From contig JAHECY010000044.1 in NCBI GenBank assembly GCA_024641505.1, positions 1 to 32,054 of the forward strand: DNA of 32,054 bases, in the 5' to 3' direction. Each line of letters begins with the position of its first letter. Position 1 is the stretch's first letter. The stretch is from Gammaproteobacteria bacterium (GTDB taxonomy: Bacteria > Pseudomonadota > Gammaproteobacteria > SG8-11). The translations under genes were made by a program, and so were the position numbers. The notes under the pieces are model-generated. The model searched no databases, was not told where the DNA came from, and was given only the letters and a program-made list of their open reading frames with translations. Positions 1 through 8,525 of this stretch are shown one piece after another.

Positions 1-1
1 C

Positions 2-1096
2 AAACGCTGGGTCATTAAAATCGGCAGTTCCCTGATTACGGATCATGGCCGTGGCCTGAGCATGGCGAACATTCGCGAATGGGTGAGTCAGATCGCCTTT
101 TTGCGCAGTGCCGACATCGATGTGGTGCTGGTCTCCTCCGGCGCGGTGGCGGAAGGCATGAAGCGCCTGGGCTGGAGCAAGCGGCCGCGTGCGCTGTATT
201 CCCTGCAGGCCGCGGCGGCGGTTGGGCAGATGGGGCTGGTGCAGACTTACGAAAGCTGTTTTGCGCAACACGGCCTGCATACCGCCCAAGTGTTGCTGAC
301 CCACGACGATCTGGCGCACCGGCGCCGTTATCTCAACGCGCGCAGCACCTTGCGTGAGTTGTTGCGTCTGGGGATCGTGCCCGTGGTGAATGAAAACGAT
401 ACCGTGGCCATGGACGAAATCCGCTTCGGCGACAATGACACCCTGGGCGCGCTGGTGGCCAACCTGATCGAGGCCGACGTGCTGGTGATTCTCACCGACC
501 AGGAAGGCATGTATGACCAGGACCCGCGCGCCAATCCGGCCGCGCAATTGATTCATGAGCATCCGGCCAATGACCCGGCCTTGCTGCAAATGGCCAGCGG
601 CGCCGCCGGCAGTTTGGGGCGCGGCGGTATGCTCACCAAAGTCAAAGCCGCGGTGGTCGCGGCCCGTTCCGGCGCCAGCACCATTATCGCGCCGGGCAAG
701 GCGGGCAATGTGTTGCGCAAGATCCATGACGGTGAAGTGATCGGCACCTTATTGTTGCCCGCCCAGGCACCGGTGGCGGCGCGCAAGCAATGGCTGGCCA
801 GCCAGTTACAGGTGCAGGGACGATTGACCCTGGACGCCGGTGCCGTGCGCGTGTTGCGGGAATCGGGCAAAAGTTTGTTGCCGGTGGGCGTGAAGCAGGT
901 GCAGGGAGAATTTATTCGCGGCGAACTGGCGTTGTGCCTGGACGAGGCCGGCAAGGAAGTGGCGCGCGGACTGGTCAATTACAGTGCCGACGAAACCCGC
1001 AAGATCATGGGCCAGCCCAGTGACCGCATCGAGAGCCTGCTGGGGTATGTCGATGAACCGGAATTGATTCATCGGGATAATCTGGTGGTGATTTAA
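2..1096 (+). CDS. proB: Glutamate 5-kinase (5' end cut by window)
   Basis: ProB phosphorylates L-glutamate to glutamyl 5-phosphate, the first step of proline synthesis in the cytoplasm. The reading frame is open from base 2, giving [12 protein letters not shown], the usual N-terminal phosphate-binding strand. An ATG at 62 is internal to this block, so the true start lies just left of the window and only a few residues are missing. Family motifs follow in order: [44 protein letters not shown] and [12 protein letters not shown] (amino acid kinase fold), then a C-terminal PUA domain over roughly the last 90 residues, ending at TAA 1094-1096. In relatives the gene follows obg, which would lie outside the window. 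A pair of REP-like repeats follows the stop. Identification is firm. Confidence 0.96.
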   Translation, partial: KRWVIKIGSSLITDHGRGLSMANIREWVSQIAFLRSADIDVVLVSSGAVAEGMKRLGWSKRPRALYSLQAAAAVGQMGLVQTYESCFAQHGLHTAQVLLTHDDLAHRRRYLNARSTLRELLRLGIVPVVNENDTVAMDEIRFGDNDTLGALVANLIEADVLVILTDQEGMYDQDPRANPAAQLIHEHPANDPALLQMASGAAGSLGRGGMLTKVKAAVVAARSGASTIIAPGKAGNVLRKIHDGEVIGTLLLPAQAPVAARKQWLASQLQVQGRLTLDAGAVRVLRESGKSLLPVGVKQVQGEFIRGELALCLDEAGKEVARGLVNYSADETRKIMGQPSDRIESLLGYVDEPELIHRDNLVVI

Positions 1097-1110
1097 CAAT
1101 GGTACAAGCC

Positions 1111-1131
1111 GGTGCGTAATACGCACCCTAC
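1111..1131 (-). repeat. REP-like palindromic element, copy 1
   Basis: On the minus strand this reads GTAG followed by GGTGCG-TATTA-CGCACC, the exact consensus of the family in this window. It lies 14 bp after the proB stop and forms an inverted pair with the copy at 1161-1181, the two GTAG ends facing each other across 29 bp. Confidence 0.85.
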
Positions 1132-1160
1132 GGCTTGGCGGGAATGGCGGTGTTTGATGT

Positions 1161-1181
1161 GTAGGGTGCGTATTACGCACC
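1161..1181 (+). repeat. REP-like palindromic element, copy 2
   Basis: Plus-strand consensus copy (GTAG then GGTGCG-TATTA-CGCACC), inverted relative to 1111-1131. The pair fills most of the 122-bp gap between the convergent ends of proB and the histidine kinase gene. It may serve as a bidirectional transcription barrier, but there is no U-tract, so that role is inference. Confidence 0.85.
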
Positions 1182-1218
1182 GTGCATAAAAGTGGTATGC
1201 ATTGAGCGGTCTGTGTTG

Positions 1219-3057
1219 CTAGCCCGCCTGGGGCAGTTGCTGGCCGTGGTGCTGCTGGACGTGCTGGGTCAGCGGCAGTTGAATGACAAACTTCGCGCCT
1301 TTGCCTTCTTCGCCGATCGCTTTGATGGTGCCGCGGTGCCGATCCACGATCTTCTTGCACACCGCCAGGCCGATGCCGGTGCCTTCATACTGGCTGCGTC
1401 CGTGCAGCCGCTGGAACATGCCGAACATTTTTTCCGTGTACTTGTTGTCAAAACCGATGCCGTTGTCCTCGATGATGAGACAGCAGCTGTTGGTGACCAG
1501 GTGTACCGGAATATTGCCGGGGGCGGCGCTATTCTGCGGCGCCAGGCGGATATGCAGCTCCGGCGTGGTGTCGGGCTTGCGGAACTTGATCGCGTTGCTG
1601 ATCAGGTTCTGGAACAATTGCTGAATCTGGGATTCATCACCCTCGACAACGGGCAGCGCGTCGACGCTGATGCGGGCGTCGGTGGTCTCGATGCTGACCT
1701 GCAGATCGGACATGACATTAGCCACGACTTTCGATAAATCCACCAGGGTAAACGGTTCGGCCTTGGTCGACACCCGCGAATAAACCAGCAGATCGTAAAT
1801 CAATTTCTGCATGCGATCGGCGGCGCCGGTCATGCGCGCCAGGTAATCCTGTCCCTGTTCATTCAACTGATCCTTGCATTTCACCTGCATGCGCTGGGCG
1901 AAGGTCTGGATTTTACGCAACGGTTCCTGCAGGTCGTGGGAAGCGACATAGGCGAAATCCTGCAATTCACGGTTGCTCGATTGCAGACGACCGGTATAGT
2001 CGGTCAGCGCTTCCTCGGCTTCCTTCATGTTGGTAATGTCGCGGATCACGCACACTTTCTTCTTGTCGATGGAGCGTTCCCGATCGTTAATGGCATAGAT
2101 GCGCACATCATTAATGCGACCCTGGTACTTGTGAATACATTCACCATAACCGGTGGTGTCCAGGGTGATGGTTAATCCGCAACGCGGCTCGGTGCAGCCG
2201 TCCAGCAGCAAGTCCATATAAGAGGTGTTGAGCAGTTTGTCAGCGGTGATATCGGTAATCTTGCCGATGTTGTTGTTGGTGTGGGTAATGCGGCCGTGCG
2301 CGTCGGCCAGTACCATGACTTCCTGCATGGCGTGTAATGCGTCCATCCAGGCCCGGTCGGGTTCGTTGCCGGTGTCCGTGCCCGTCGCCGGCGCCGACGT
2401 TGGCCGGCTGCCGAGCATGGCGGTGAGCGCGCGCAGCAGCGCGTCGCTGTAAATCACGGCCAGCACGAAAAACAGCGTAATCATGGCGATCATGGCGCCG
2501 AAGGCGGCTTCCACCAGGCCGCCGGTGTCATCCTTGACGCCCGTCAATGTCGTGGTTTCGGCGTTGACATAAGCGGGTATCGATTGTGAGAATTCCAGCA
2601 GTTTCGGTTTGCCGATGTTCTTCCACAGTGCGCTGAATTTGCGCAAGTTCCCTTCCGCGATGCTGGCGCTGAGGGTGTCCAGCACGCTGATCAAGTCTCG
2701 GGTGGCCACCACCACATCGGCATACTTGCGCTGGATGTCATCGTTGCTTCCGGACAGCTTCGCGCTCAGTTCCCGCAATTTCGTGCGTTGACTGCGATAA
2801 CGTGTCAAGGCGTACGCCATTGGCGTTTTCTCGTCCATGACATTGTCGAACAGCGGCGCCAGATCGCCGCCCACGATATTTTGCATTGCGCTGGTGTATT
2901 CAGCCGCCAGCGCGCCCCGGTTGACCGTGTCTTGGGTTTGGTAGGCAGCCTGAATCAGATAGATACCCCCGCCGTAACAGCAGAGACCGATCAGCAGCAT
3001 GGTGAGCCACAGCTTGCGTGGCAAACTTAAAGCGCTGTTATCATCGGAAATTTTCAT
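1219..3057 (-). CDS. Membrane sensor histidine kinase with PAS domain
   Basis: Predicted inner-membrane sensor kinase of 612 residues. Two hydrophobic segments (about 16-38 and 184-206) bracket a roughly 145-residue periplasmic sensing region with helical character. A PAS-like domain follows (about 238-345), then a HisKA domain with the phospho-acceptor in VASHDLQEPLRKI (His374). The HATPase_c domain has N box NLISNAIKF (484-492), G1 DNGIGFD (531-537) and G2 GTGIGLAV (559-566). All catalytic boxes look intact. The SHDLQEPLRKI type of H-box is the one commonly partnered with small Rcp1-like response regulators, and one lies divergently next door at 3279. The signal is not predictable. The start is the ATG at 3055-3057; no strong Shine-Dalgarno is visible, so the exact N-terminus is uncertain. 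Confidence 0.9.
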   Translation of the reverse strand: MKISDDNSALSLPRKLWLTMLLIGLCCYGGGIYLIQAAYQTQDTVNRGALAAEYTSAMQNIVGGDLAPLFDNVMDEKTPMAYALTRYRSQRTKLRELSAKLSGSNDDIQRKYADVVVATRDLISVLDTLSASIAEGNLRKFSALWKNIGKPKLLEFSQSIPAYVNAETTTLTGVKDDTGGLVEAAFGAMIAMITLFFVLAVIYSDALLRALTAMLGSRPTSAPATGTDTGNEPDRAWMDALHAMQEVMVLADAHGRITHTNNNIGKITDITADKLLNTSYMDLLLDGCTEPRCGLTITLDTTGYGECIHKYQGRINDVRIYAINDRERSIDKKKVCVIRDITNMKEAEEALTDYTGRLQSSNRELQDFAYVASHDLQEPLRKIQTFAQRMQVKCKDQLNEQGQDYLARMTGAADRMQKLIYDLLVYSRVSTKAEPFTLVDLSKVVANVMSDLQVSIETTDARISVDALPVVEGDESQIQQLFQNLISNAIKFRKPDTTPELHIRLAPQNSAAPGNIPVHLVTNSCCLIIEDNGIGFDNKYTEKMFGMFQRLHGRSQYEGTGIGLAVCKKIVDRHRGTIKAIGEEGKGAKFVIQLPLTQHVQQHHGQQLPQAG

Positions 3058-3278
3058 GCTTCACGCTCGGGAGGGTCGGGGTTCAGTGCCATGACTATTG
3101 AAGTTATCGTTAGAAAGCGTGGCCCCTTTAAGAAAAGATTAATATATGGCCGTGAAATTGCCGTTTCCGATTAGCATATTCAATTTAATTATATTTCCTG
3201 GAAAATGTATGATCGGAGAAGCCTTGCCGATGGACGATATATTGGTTGTTAAAATACATATATTCCAAGGAGCGCGCT
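3058..3278. promoter_or_regulatory. Divergent A+T-rich intergenic control region
   Basis: This 221-bp gap between the divergent kinase and response-regulator genes is much richer in A+T than its surroundings, especially 3120-3265, as expected for two back-to-back promoters. A small perfect dyad, TTTCC-T-GGAAA, lies at 3194-3204. No convincing -35/-10 pair could be fixed for either direction, so the promoter assignment rests on position and composition. Confidence 0.4.
3267..3272 (+). promoter_or_regulatory. Ribosome binding site deciding the response-regulator start
   Basis: AAGGAG sits 6 bases before the ATG at 3279. The upstream in-frame ATG at 3246 has no such site, and starting there would add 11 residues foreign to the family, so 3279 is chosen. 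Confidence 0.8.
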
Positions 3279-3731
3279 ATGCACAGCCTGGCAAATCCCA
3301 TCACCATTCTAATGGCGGACGATGACGAAGATGACAGAATGATGACCAAGGAGGCGCTTGAGGAGGAAGGGAGGCTGCACAATAATCTACGCTTCGTCGA
3401 GGATGGCGAGGAACTGATGGATTATCTCTACCATCGGGGAGAGTTCAGTTCCGCGGAGGATTATCCGCGTCCGGGATTAATCCTGCTCGATCTGAATATG
3501 CCGCGCAAAGACGGGCGCGAGGCTTTGAAGGAAATCAAGAACGACCCCGATTTGCGCCAGATTCCGGTGGTGGTGATGACCACCTCCAAAGCCGAGGAAG
3601 ATATTTATCGTTCCTACGATCTTGGCGTCAACTCGTTTATCAAAAAGCCGGTGTCTTTCGAGCGTTTAGCGGAAGTGTTGCGGGAGATCACCCGTTACTG
3701 GTTTGAGATTGTGGAACTGCCCCGAAAATAA
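3279..3731 (+). CDS. Single-domain response regulator, Rcp1 type
   Basis: Stand-alone receiver domain of 150 residues with no output domain. It has the acidic pocket ADDDEDD (13-19), the phospho-acceptor in LLDLNMP (Asp71), the switch threonines MTTS (101-102) and the conserved lysine in FIKKPVS (122-123). The long loop before the acceptor (YHRGEFSSAEDYPRPG) is typical of the Rcp1 subfamily, which pairs with phytochrome-like histidine kinases. It is probably a phosphate-relay partner of the divergent kinase at 1219-3057. A 20-bp gap links it to the REC-GGDEF-EAL gene, so the two are likely co-transcribed. All residues needed for phosphorylation are visible. Confidence 0.92.
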   Translation: MHSLANPITILMADDDEDDRMMTKEALEEEGRLHNNLRFVEDGEELMDYLYHRGEFSSAEDYPRPGLILLDLNMPRKDGREALKEIKNDPDLRQIPVVVMTTSKAEEDIYRSYDLGVNSFIKKPVSFERLAEVLREITRYWFEIVELPRK

Positions 3732-3751
3732 TTCTCGACTGCGCGCGGTGT

Positions 3752-5509
3752 ATGTCAGACGTTGAAACGATCAGGGTGCTGCTGGTGGAGGATGATGAAG
3801 ATGACTACTTCATCACCCAGGATCTGCTTGCGGAAGTCACCAGTATGCATGTGGTGCTCGACTGGGCGCGCAATTACCAGGAGGGGTGCGCGCGCCTGCA
3901 GCACGACGCCTATGACGTTTATATATTTGATTTTCGGCTTGGCGATCGGTCCGGCCTGGATCTGCTCAAGGAGGCGCGCACGCTGGGGTGCGCCGGGCCT
4001 TGCATTTTCCTGACCGGCCAGAGCGATATCGAGATCGACATGCAGGTGATGCGGGCCGGCGCCGATGATTATCTGGTAAAAGGCCGCATCGACGCCGCGC
4101 TGCTGGAGCGCTCCATCCGTTACGCCCGGGAGCGAAAGAAGTCCGCGGATCAAGTGTTGTTCATGGCCTACCATGACAATTTGACCGGCTTGCCGAATCG
4201 CACCATGTTCAAAGAACGCCTGCAGAGCGCTGTTTCCAACACGCTGTTGATGGAGAAGCAATTCGCGGTGCTGTTTCTGGATATCGATAACTTCAAGCGC
4301 ATCAACGATACCCTGGGACACAAGGTCGGCGACCTGTTGCTCAAGGAAGTGTCGGACCGGCTGCGGGGCAGCGTACGGACCAGCGATACCATTTCCGCAT
4401 TGCGTTTGACCAGTAGTGAAAATACCATCGCCCGGCTGGGTGGCGATGAATTTACCATTTTGCTGATGGATCTCAAAGACGCGCAGGCGGCGGCGGTGGT
4501 GGCGCAGCGGGTTATCGACAACATTTCAAGTCCCTTTTATCTCGCGGGCACCGAGTTGTATGTTACCGCGAGTATTGGCATCGCCATTCATCCCCAGGAC
4601 GGCAAAGATATCGATACCTTGCTGATCAATGCCGACGCCGCCATGTATCACGCCAAGAAGGTCGGAAAAAACAACTTTCAGTCCTATCGGGAGTCGCTGT
4701 GCGCCGGCGGCATGGAACGGCTGGTACTGGAAAACGATCTGCGCAAGGCGCTCGAACGGGATCAGTTGCAATTGTATTTTCAACCCATCGTCGACGCGCG
4801 CGAGGGACGCGTGCGCAGTATGGAGACTTTGTTGCGCTGGCAACATCCTGTCATGGGCATCATCGGACCCGACCAATTCATTCCGATCGCCGAGGAAACC
4901 GGCGTGATCGTCGATATCGGTCATTGGGTACTGATAGAGGCGATGCGGCAATTCAAGCTCTGGCGTACCGCGGGTATCGAGATCGACTATGTTTCGGTGA
5001 ACATTTCCTGTCAACAAATCGCACATCCGAAATTTCGCTGTCAATTGCTGGAGGCGATCCGGGATGCGGCCATCGACCCGATGTGTCTGGAACTGGAGAT
5101 TACCGAAAGCGTCGCCTTGCAACACACCGCGGAGAATATCGAGTTATTCGAGGAATTACGCGCATTCAATGTGCGCGTTGCCATCGATGATTTCGGCAGC
5201 GGCTACAGTTCGTTCAATATGTTGAAGCGCATTCCGATCAACACCATCAAAATAGACAAGAGCTTTATTCAGGACATTACCGATGTTGCGCACAACGAGG
5301 CTATTATTGCCGCGATGGTGGCGATGGTACGGAGTCTGGGCCTGGATGCCGTGGTGGAAGGCGTGGAGACCATGGCGCAACTGCAGGCGGTGCAGAAGCA
5401 CGGTTGCCATCAAGTACAGGGCTTCCTGTTCAGCGTGCCCTTATCGGCAAAACAAGCGACGGAATATCTCATGAACCGGCAGTATGTAAAGGTCTATTCC
5501 AACGGTTAG
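3752..5509 (+). CDS. REC-GGDEF-EAL cyclic-di-GMP signalling protein
   Basis: Cytoplasmic protein of 585 residues predicted to make and/or break c-di-GMP under phosphorylation control. The N-terminal receiver (about 6-125) has EDDEDD, acceptor Asp60, FLTG and Lys110. The GGDEF domain (about 135-312) starts with the usual DNLTGLPNR and carries an intact RLGGDEF (230-234). The EAL domain (about 325-575) reads ETL (358-360) at the signature but keeps VNIS, ELEITES, DDFGSGYSS, IKIDKSFI, VEGVET and QGFLFS, so phosphodiesterase activity looks possible. An extra stretch of about 12 residues separates the I-site-like RTSD (209-212) from ARLGGDEF. Its stop codon overlaps the stop of the convergent M48 protease gene. 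No clear Shine-Dalgarno is seen at the ATG at 3752; translation may be coupled to the preceding gene. Confidence 0.93.
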   Translation: MSDVETIRVLLVEDDEDDYFITQDLLAEVTSMHVVLDWARNYQEGCARLQHDAYDVYIFDFRLGDRSGLDLLKEARTLGCAGPCIFLTGQSDIEIDMQVMRAGADDYLVKGRIDAALLERSIRYARERKKSADQVLFMAYHDNLTGLPNRTMFKERLQSAVSNTLLMEKQFAVLFLDIDNFKRINDTLGHKVGDLLLKEVSDRLRGSVRTSDTISALRLTSSENTIARLGGDEFTILLMDLKDAQAAAVVAQRVIDNISSPFYLAGTELYVTASIGIAIHPQDGKDIDTLLINADAAMYHAKKVGKNNFQSYRESLCAGGMERLVLENDLRKALERDQLQLYFQPIVDAREGRVRSMETLLRWQHPVMGIIGPDQFIPIAEETGVIVDIGHWVLIEAMRQFKLWRTAGIEIDYVSVNISCQQIAHPKFRCQLLEAIRDAAIDPMCLELEITESVALQHTAENIELFEELRAFNVRVAIDDFGSGYSSFNMLKRIPINTIKIDKSFIQDITDVAHNEAIIAAMVAMVRSLGLDAVVEGVETMAQLQAVQKHGCHQVQGFLFSVPLSAKQATEYLMNRQYVKVYSNG

Positions 5510-7473
5510 TGCGCAGCCTCATCCTGCAGGATCGGCGGTAGCGGGCATTCCAGCGCTTCGGCGACCAGGCGCAGCAGTTCACCTTCCGCCAGACTCACTT
5601 TGTCGTCGGCAACGACAATTTCCGTACAGGCGCGCATCACTTCGCGACGCGGTAACGGCGTCAATCGCGCCAGGTGCCGCAACGCTTGCGCTACGTCTTC
5701 CAGAATGATGTTGGTCAACGGCAGGGGGTCCGCGCTACCCACGCCGAGGTGCGCCATGCCCTTGCGGTAAGCGCTGCCGGCCAGTTGCGTGTCCTGATTT
5801 CCGCAATGGGCAAGGAGTGACATCAGGATGGCGCAGTGACCCATCAGGGGTTGCAGATTGTGGTAGTGCTGGCGCTTGCGTTTGCCTTGAGTCGCCGCCA
5901 GTCTGGCATGCACGATGTTTTTCAGAATGAAACGGCGCAAGGAACGTTTACCGTCAAGCGCGATCAGCTGGTCGAGGATACGGACAAACAATTCACGGCT
6001 GGCGCCCTTGAGCAGTTCCAGTTCCGGGAGCGCCAGCTCCAGAATCGGCAGGCGCAAGCGGTCACCCAAGGGCAGGCATACCGCAAACAAATTTCGGGTC
6101 CAGATGGCGGTATTTTCGCCGGCGGCCTGGGCAATGTTTTCCAGTTGCCGTTGCCGTAAATTATCGTCATGCCGGTCCAGTGCCAGGGCATAGATCACCG
6201 CGCCCACGCCATCGGCGGCGTCCAGAGCGTCGATTACGCTGCGCGGTACCTGGGCGCGCAATTGCGCGGCATAGACCAGATGCTTGTGCAGCGGTTGGCC
6301 GACGGTCGCCAACACCCCCATGGCGCCCGCGCTGAGCGCTGTCGACAGTGTTTCGGCCGGCAAGGTTTCACGCACGGGCGCGTCCGGCGCCGGTTCTTGA
6401 TAGGGTTTGGCGTAGGTGATCGCCGGCGCCGGGGTGTCCAGGGGAAACGATGGATCGATGCGCCGGATGCGTTCCGTCAATGGCGGATGGGTGGCCAGCA
6501 GGCCGGGAAAAAAGTAGTTCGCGAAACTTTCACCGAAAAACAGATGGCTGAGGGTTTCCGCGTGTTTATTCCTGATGCGTGTGCCCAGCAAGTGCGCCCG
6601 CATTTTATGCAGAGCACCGGTAATGCCTTCGGTGCTGCGCGTAAACTGCACCGCCGAGGCATCCGCCAGAAACTCCCGTTGCCGGGAGATGTGACTCTTG
6701 ATCAGTTTGGCGATGAACAATCCGCCGTAACCGGCCAGCATCAGCAACACGCCGACCGCCAGCATCGCGGGATGGGTTTGGATTTCGCCTCGGAGGCTGC
6801 CGGCGTTCCAATCGGTGTCGGCCCGGCTGACACGGCCCATGCCCAGGCACAGGCGTTGACCGATGGCGCCGATAAACTGGATGCCGTTGAGGATGCCGGC
6901 CAGGCGTATATTCAATGCCATATCGCCATTGAGGATGTGACTGAATTCGTGCGCGACGACGCCCTGGAGTTCGGCGCGGTCCAGCGTTACCAGTGCGCCT
7001 TTGGTGACGACGACCACGGCGTTATGCAGGTTATGGCCCGCGGCGAACGCATTGATGCCGCGTTCCGCGTCCATGACATAAGTGCCCGGTACCGGCATAC
7101 CGGAGGCGATGGCCATTTCCTCGACCACATTGATCAGTTGCCGTTCCCTGGCGTCGGTGCTGTGACGGAATGCGCGGCGCGCGCCCACCATGGCGGCGAT
7201 AGCGGCTCCGCCCTTGCCCAGTTGGATCATGCGATAGACGCTGGCGCCGAGAATCACCAGGATCGTTAGCGTCGAGGCGAGCAGGTAGACCTGAGGTGCG
7301 ATGTGTTTGAGCTGCGGCAAAGTGCTGCTGTGCACGTTGAAGCGCGCCGCCATGATGACCAGCGCGACGGTGCCGTTGATCACCAGCAGGATCAGAACCA
7401 GTGCCAGGATAAACAGCAATACCGCCCGGGTCGTTTTGCGGCGCGCATCATCCTGGTGCTGAAAGAAATCCAT
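5506..7473 (-). CDS. M48 family membrane metalloprotease with long C-terminal extension
   Basis: HtpX-like zinc protease of 655 residues, about twice the length of HtpX. Hydrophobic segments lie at about 17-41 and 62-80, with another at about 236-256. The catalytic motif is VVAHEFSHILNGD (His175, Glu176, His179), and the probable third zinc ligand is Glu267 in REFLADASAVQFTRS, followed by the family signature ATHPPLTERIRRIDP (about 327-341). Residues beyond about 380 form a helical region of unknown role. Its end (RREVMRACTEIVVADDKVS then AEGELLRLVAEALECPLPP) resembles TerB-like helical domains; that is an inference from pattern only. It follows lemA by 9 bp, a pairing common in bacteria and thought to act in envelope protein quality control. 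The shared stop region with the convergent gene means there is no space for a terminator. Confidence 0.92.
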   Translation of the reverse strand: MDFFQHQDDARRKTTRAVLLFILALVLILLVINGTVALVIMAARFNVHSSTLPQLKHIAPQVYLLASTLTILVILGASVYRMIQLGKGGAAIAAMVGARRAFRHSTDARERQLINVVEEMAIASGMPVPGTYVMDAERGINAFAAGHNLHNAVVVVTKGALVTLDRAELQGVVAHEFSHILNGDMALNIRLAGILNGIQFIGAIGQRLCLGMGRVSRADTDWNAGSLRGEIQTHPAMLAVGVLLMLAGYGGLFIAKLIKSHISRQREFLADASAVQFTRSTEGITGALHKMRAHLLGTRIRNKHAETLSHLFFGESFANYFFPGLLATHPPLTERIRRIDPSFPLDTPAPAITYAKPYQEPAPDAPVRETLPAETLSTALSAGAMGVLATVGQPLHKHLVYAAQLRAQVPRSVIDALDAADGVGAVIYALALDRHDDNLRQRQLENIAQAAGENTAIWTRNLFAVCLPLGDRLRLPILELALPELELLKGASRELFVRILDQLIALDGKRSLRRFILKNIVHARLAATQGKRKRQHYHNLQPLMGHCAILMSLLAHCGNQDTQLAGSAYRKGMAHLGVGSADPLPLTNIILEDVAQALRHLARLTPLPRREVMRACTEIVVADDKVSLAEGELLRLVAEALECPLPPILQDEAAH

Positions 7474-7482
7474 CGCGCGGTA

Positions 7483-8103
7483 TTACAGCTTGACGCGTAC
7501 CGGCTCCCGTTCCGCCTTGTTATCCAGCTCCCACAGGGAAGCGGCGCTGAAATTGAACGGACCGGCGATCATATTGTCGGGAAAACTCTCCCGGGAGGTG
7601 TTGTAGCTCATGACGGAATCGTTATAGGCCTGGCGCGAGAACGCGATGCGGTTTTCCGTGGTGGTCAGCTCTTCCATCAGTTTCTCCACGGTCTCGTTGG
7701 CTTTCAGATCCGGATAGTTTTCGGCCACGGCAAATAGCCGGCCCAGGGCGCCGGATAGGGCGGATTCCGCGGAAATCAATTGTTGCATGGCACCGGCATC
7801 CGTGGGATTGCCGGCGGCCTTGTGGCTGGCGCTGGCCGCGTGGTTGCGGGCTTGAATGACCGCTTCCAGGGTTTGGCGTTCGTGCTGCAGGTAAGCTTTG
7901 GCGGCTTCCACCAGGTTCGGGATCAGGTCGTAGCGTCGTTTGAGTTGCACGTCGATCTGGGAGAACGCATTTTTAAAGCGATTCTTCAGATTGACCAAAT
8001 TGTTATAAATGGCGATGCAGTAAAAAATCAGGCCGCCGAAAATGGCAAAAAAAGCAATTAGTCCCCATGGCATGTGCAGAGTCCCCGTATGGTGAGCAGG
8101 CAT
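7483..8103 (-). CDS. lemA: LemA family protein
   Basis: Inner-membrane protein of 206 residues (or 196 if the second ATG at 8071-8073 is used). An N-terminal membrane anchor (PWGLIAFFAIFGGLIFYCIAI) is followed by the family hallmark NNLVNLKNRF...QIDVQLKRRYDLIPNLVE and a long helical domain, ending in FNFSAASLWELDN. LemA proteins form a membrane-anchored helical coat and frequently sit next to an M48 protease or a TPM-domain protein, as here. Neither candidate start has a strong Shine-Dalgarno; the shorter form would put the anchor right at the N-terminus, which is usual for the family. Molecular function is still poorly defined. Confidence 0.93.
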   Translation of the reverse strand: MPAHHTGTLHMPWGLIAFFAIFGGLIFYCIAIYNNLVNLKNRFKNAFSQIDVQLKRRYDLIPNLVEAAKAYLQHERQTLEAVIQARNHAASASHKAAGNPTDAGAMQQLISAESALSGALGRLFAVAENYPDLKANETVEKLMEELTTTENRIAFSRQAYNDSVMSYNTSRESFPDNMIAGPFNFSAASLWELDNKAEREPVRVKL

Positions 8104-8153
8104 TTAACATAGGGTATTAACGGCACATGCGGTATAAGCTTTACAAATACGCT

Positions 8154-8187
8154 CAACCGACGTGCCGGTGTACCGGTACGTCGGTTG
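8154..8187 (-). terminator. Strong hairpin, probable terminator
   Basis: Arms of 15 bp (8154-8168 and 8173-8187) pair perfectly apart from one G-T wobble, around a 4-base loop TGTA. It lies downstream of the small secreted-protein gene (minus strand) and upstream of lemA. On the minus strand the hairpin is followed by AGCGTATTTGTAAAG, which is only partly T-rich, so rho-independent termination is plausible but the U-tract is poor. It could instead be an operator for lemA. Confidence 0.5.
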
Positions 8188-8217
8188 GCAGGAGAGCAAA
8201 TGACCGGTTACCGACCT

Positions 8218-8496
8218 CTAGCGGCGGTTGCGATGACTATTGCTGTTTCTATGATCCGAGCGGTTCGACCGACGGTGCGCGCCATCCCGACGATGGTCGC
8301 CATCCCGGCGATGGTCGCCGGATCGGGAACGGTCGCCGTCATGGCGCCGGGAATGATCGCCGCTATTGCCCGTGGTCGTGGTAGTGGTGGTGCTGGAGCC
8401 CGTATTCAAGTCACTGGGCGTGACCGCCAGTGCGTTGCCTGCCGCCAGGGTAAACAAGCTTAACAGGCTGGTCAGTAGTACAGTTTTCAATTTCAT
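8218..8496 (-). CDS. Small secreted Arg/His/Asp repeat protein, unrecognised
   Basis: Protein of 92 residues with a clear signal peptide (MKLKTVLLTSLLSLFTLAAG, cleavage probably after ALA at 24). The mature part has a run of seven threonines (36-42) and then an almost pure Arg/His/Asp/Gly/Ser tail containing an 18-bp-encoded HRRDGD repeat (HRRDGDHRRDGAHRR at 62-76). A strong Shine-Dalgarno (AAAGGAGT, 8501-8508) lies just before the ATG, which supports a real gene. It follows the membrane-protein gene at 8526 with a 29-bp gap. The charged, histidine-rich tail might bind metal or polyanions, but no known domain is recognised and the tail is low-complexity. Confidence 0.72.
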   Translation of the reverse strand: MKLKTVLLTSLLSLFTLAAGNALAVTPSDLNTGSSTTTTTTTGNSGDHSRRHDGDRSRSGDHRRDGDHRRDGAHRRSNRSDHRNSNSHRNRR

Positions 8497-8501
8497 GCAG
8501 A

Positions 8502-8505
8502 CTCC
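8502..8505 (-). promoter_or_regulatory. Strong Shine-Dalgarno of the small secreted protein
   Basis: GGAG within AAAGGAGT, 5 bases before the ATG at 8494-8496. It is among the best ribosome binding sites in the window and is the main reason to accept the low-complexity ORF as a gene. Confidence 0.75.
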
Positions 8506-8525
8506 TTTGTAACCAATGTCATGCG

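Noticed and set aside
8185-8463. Plus-strand 92-residue frame opposite the small secreted protein
   Set aside because: The minus-strand frame has a signal peptide and a strong ribosome site; the plus frame is a repetitive Ala/Met/Val shadow.
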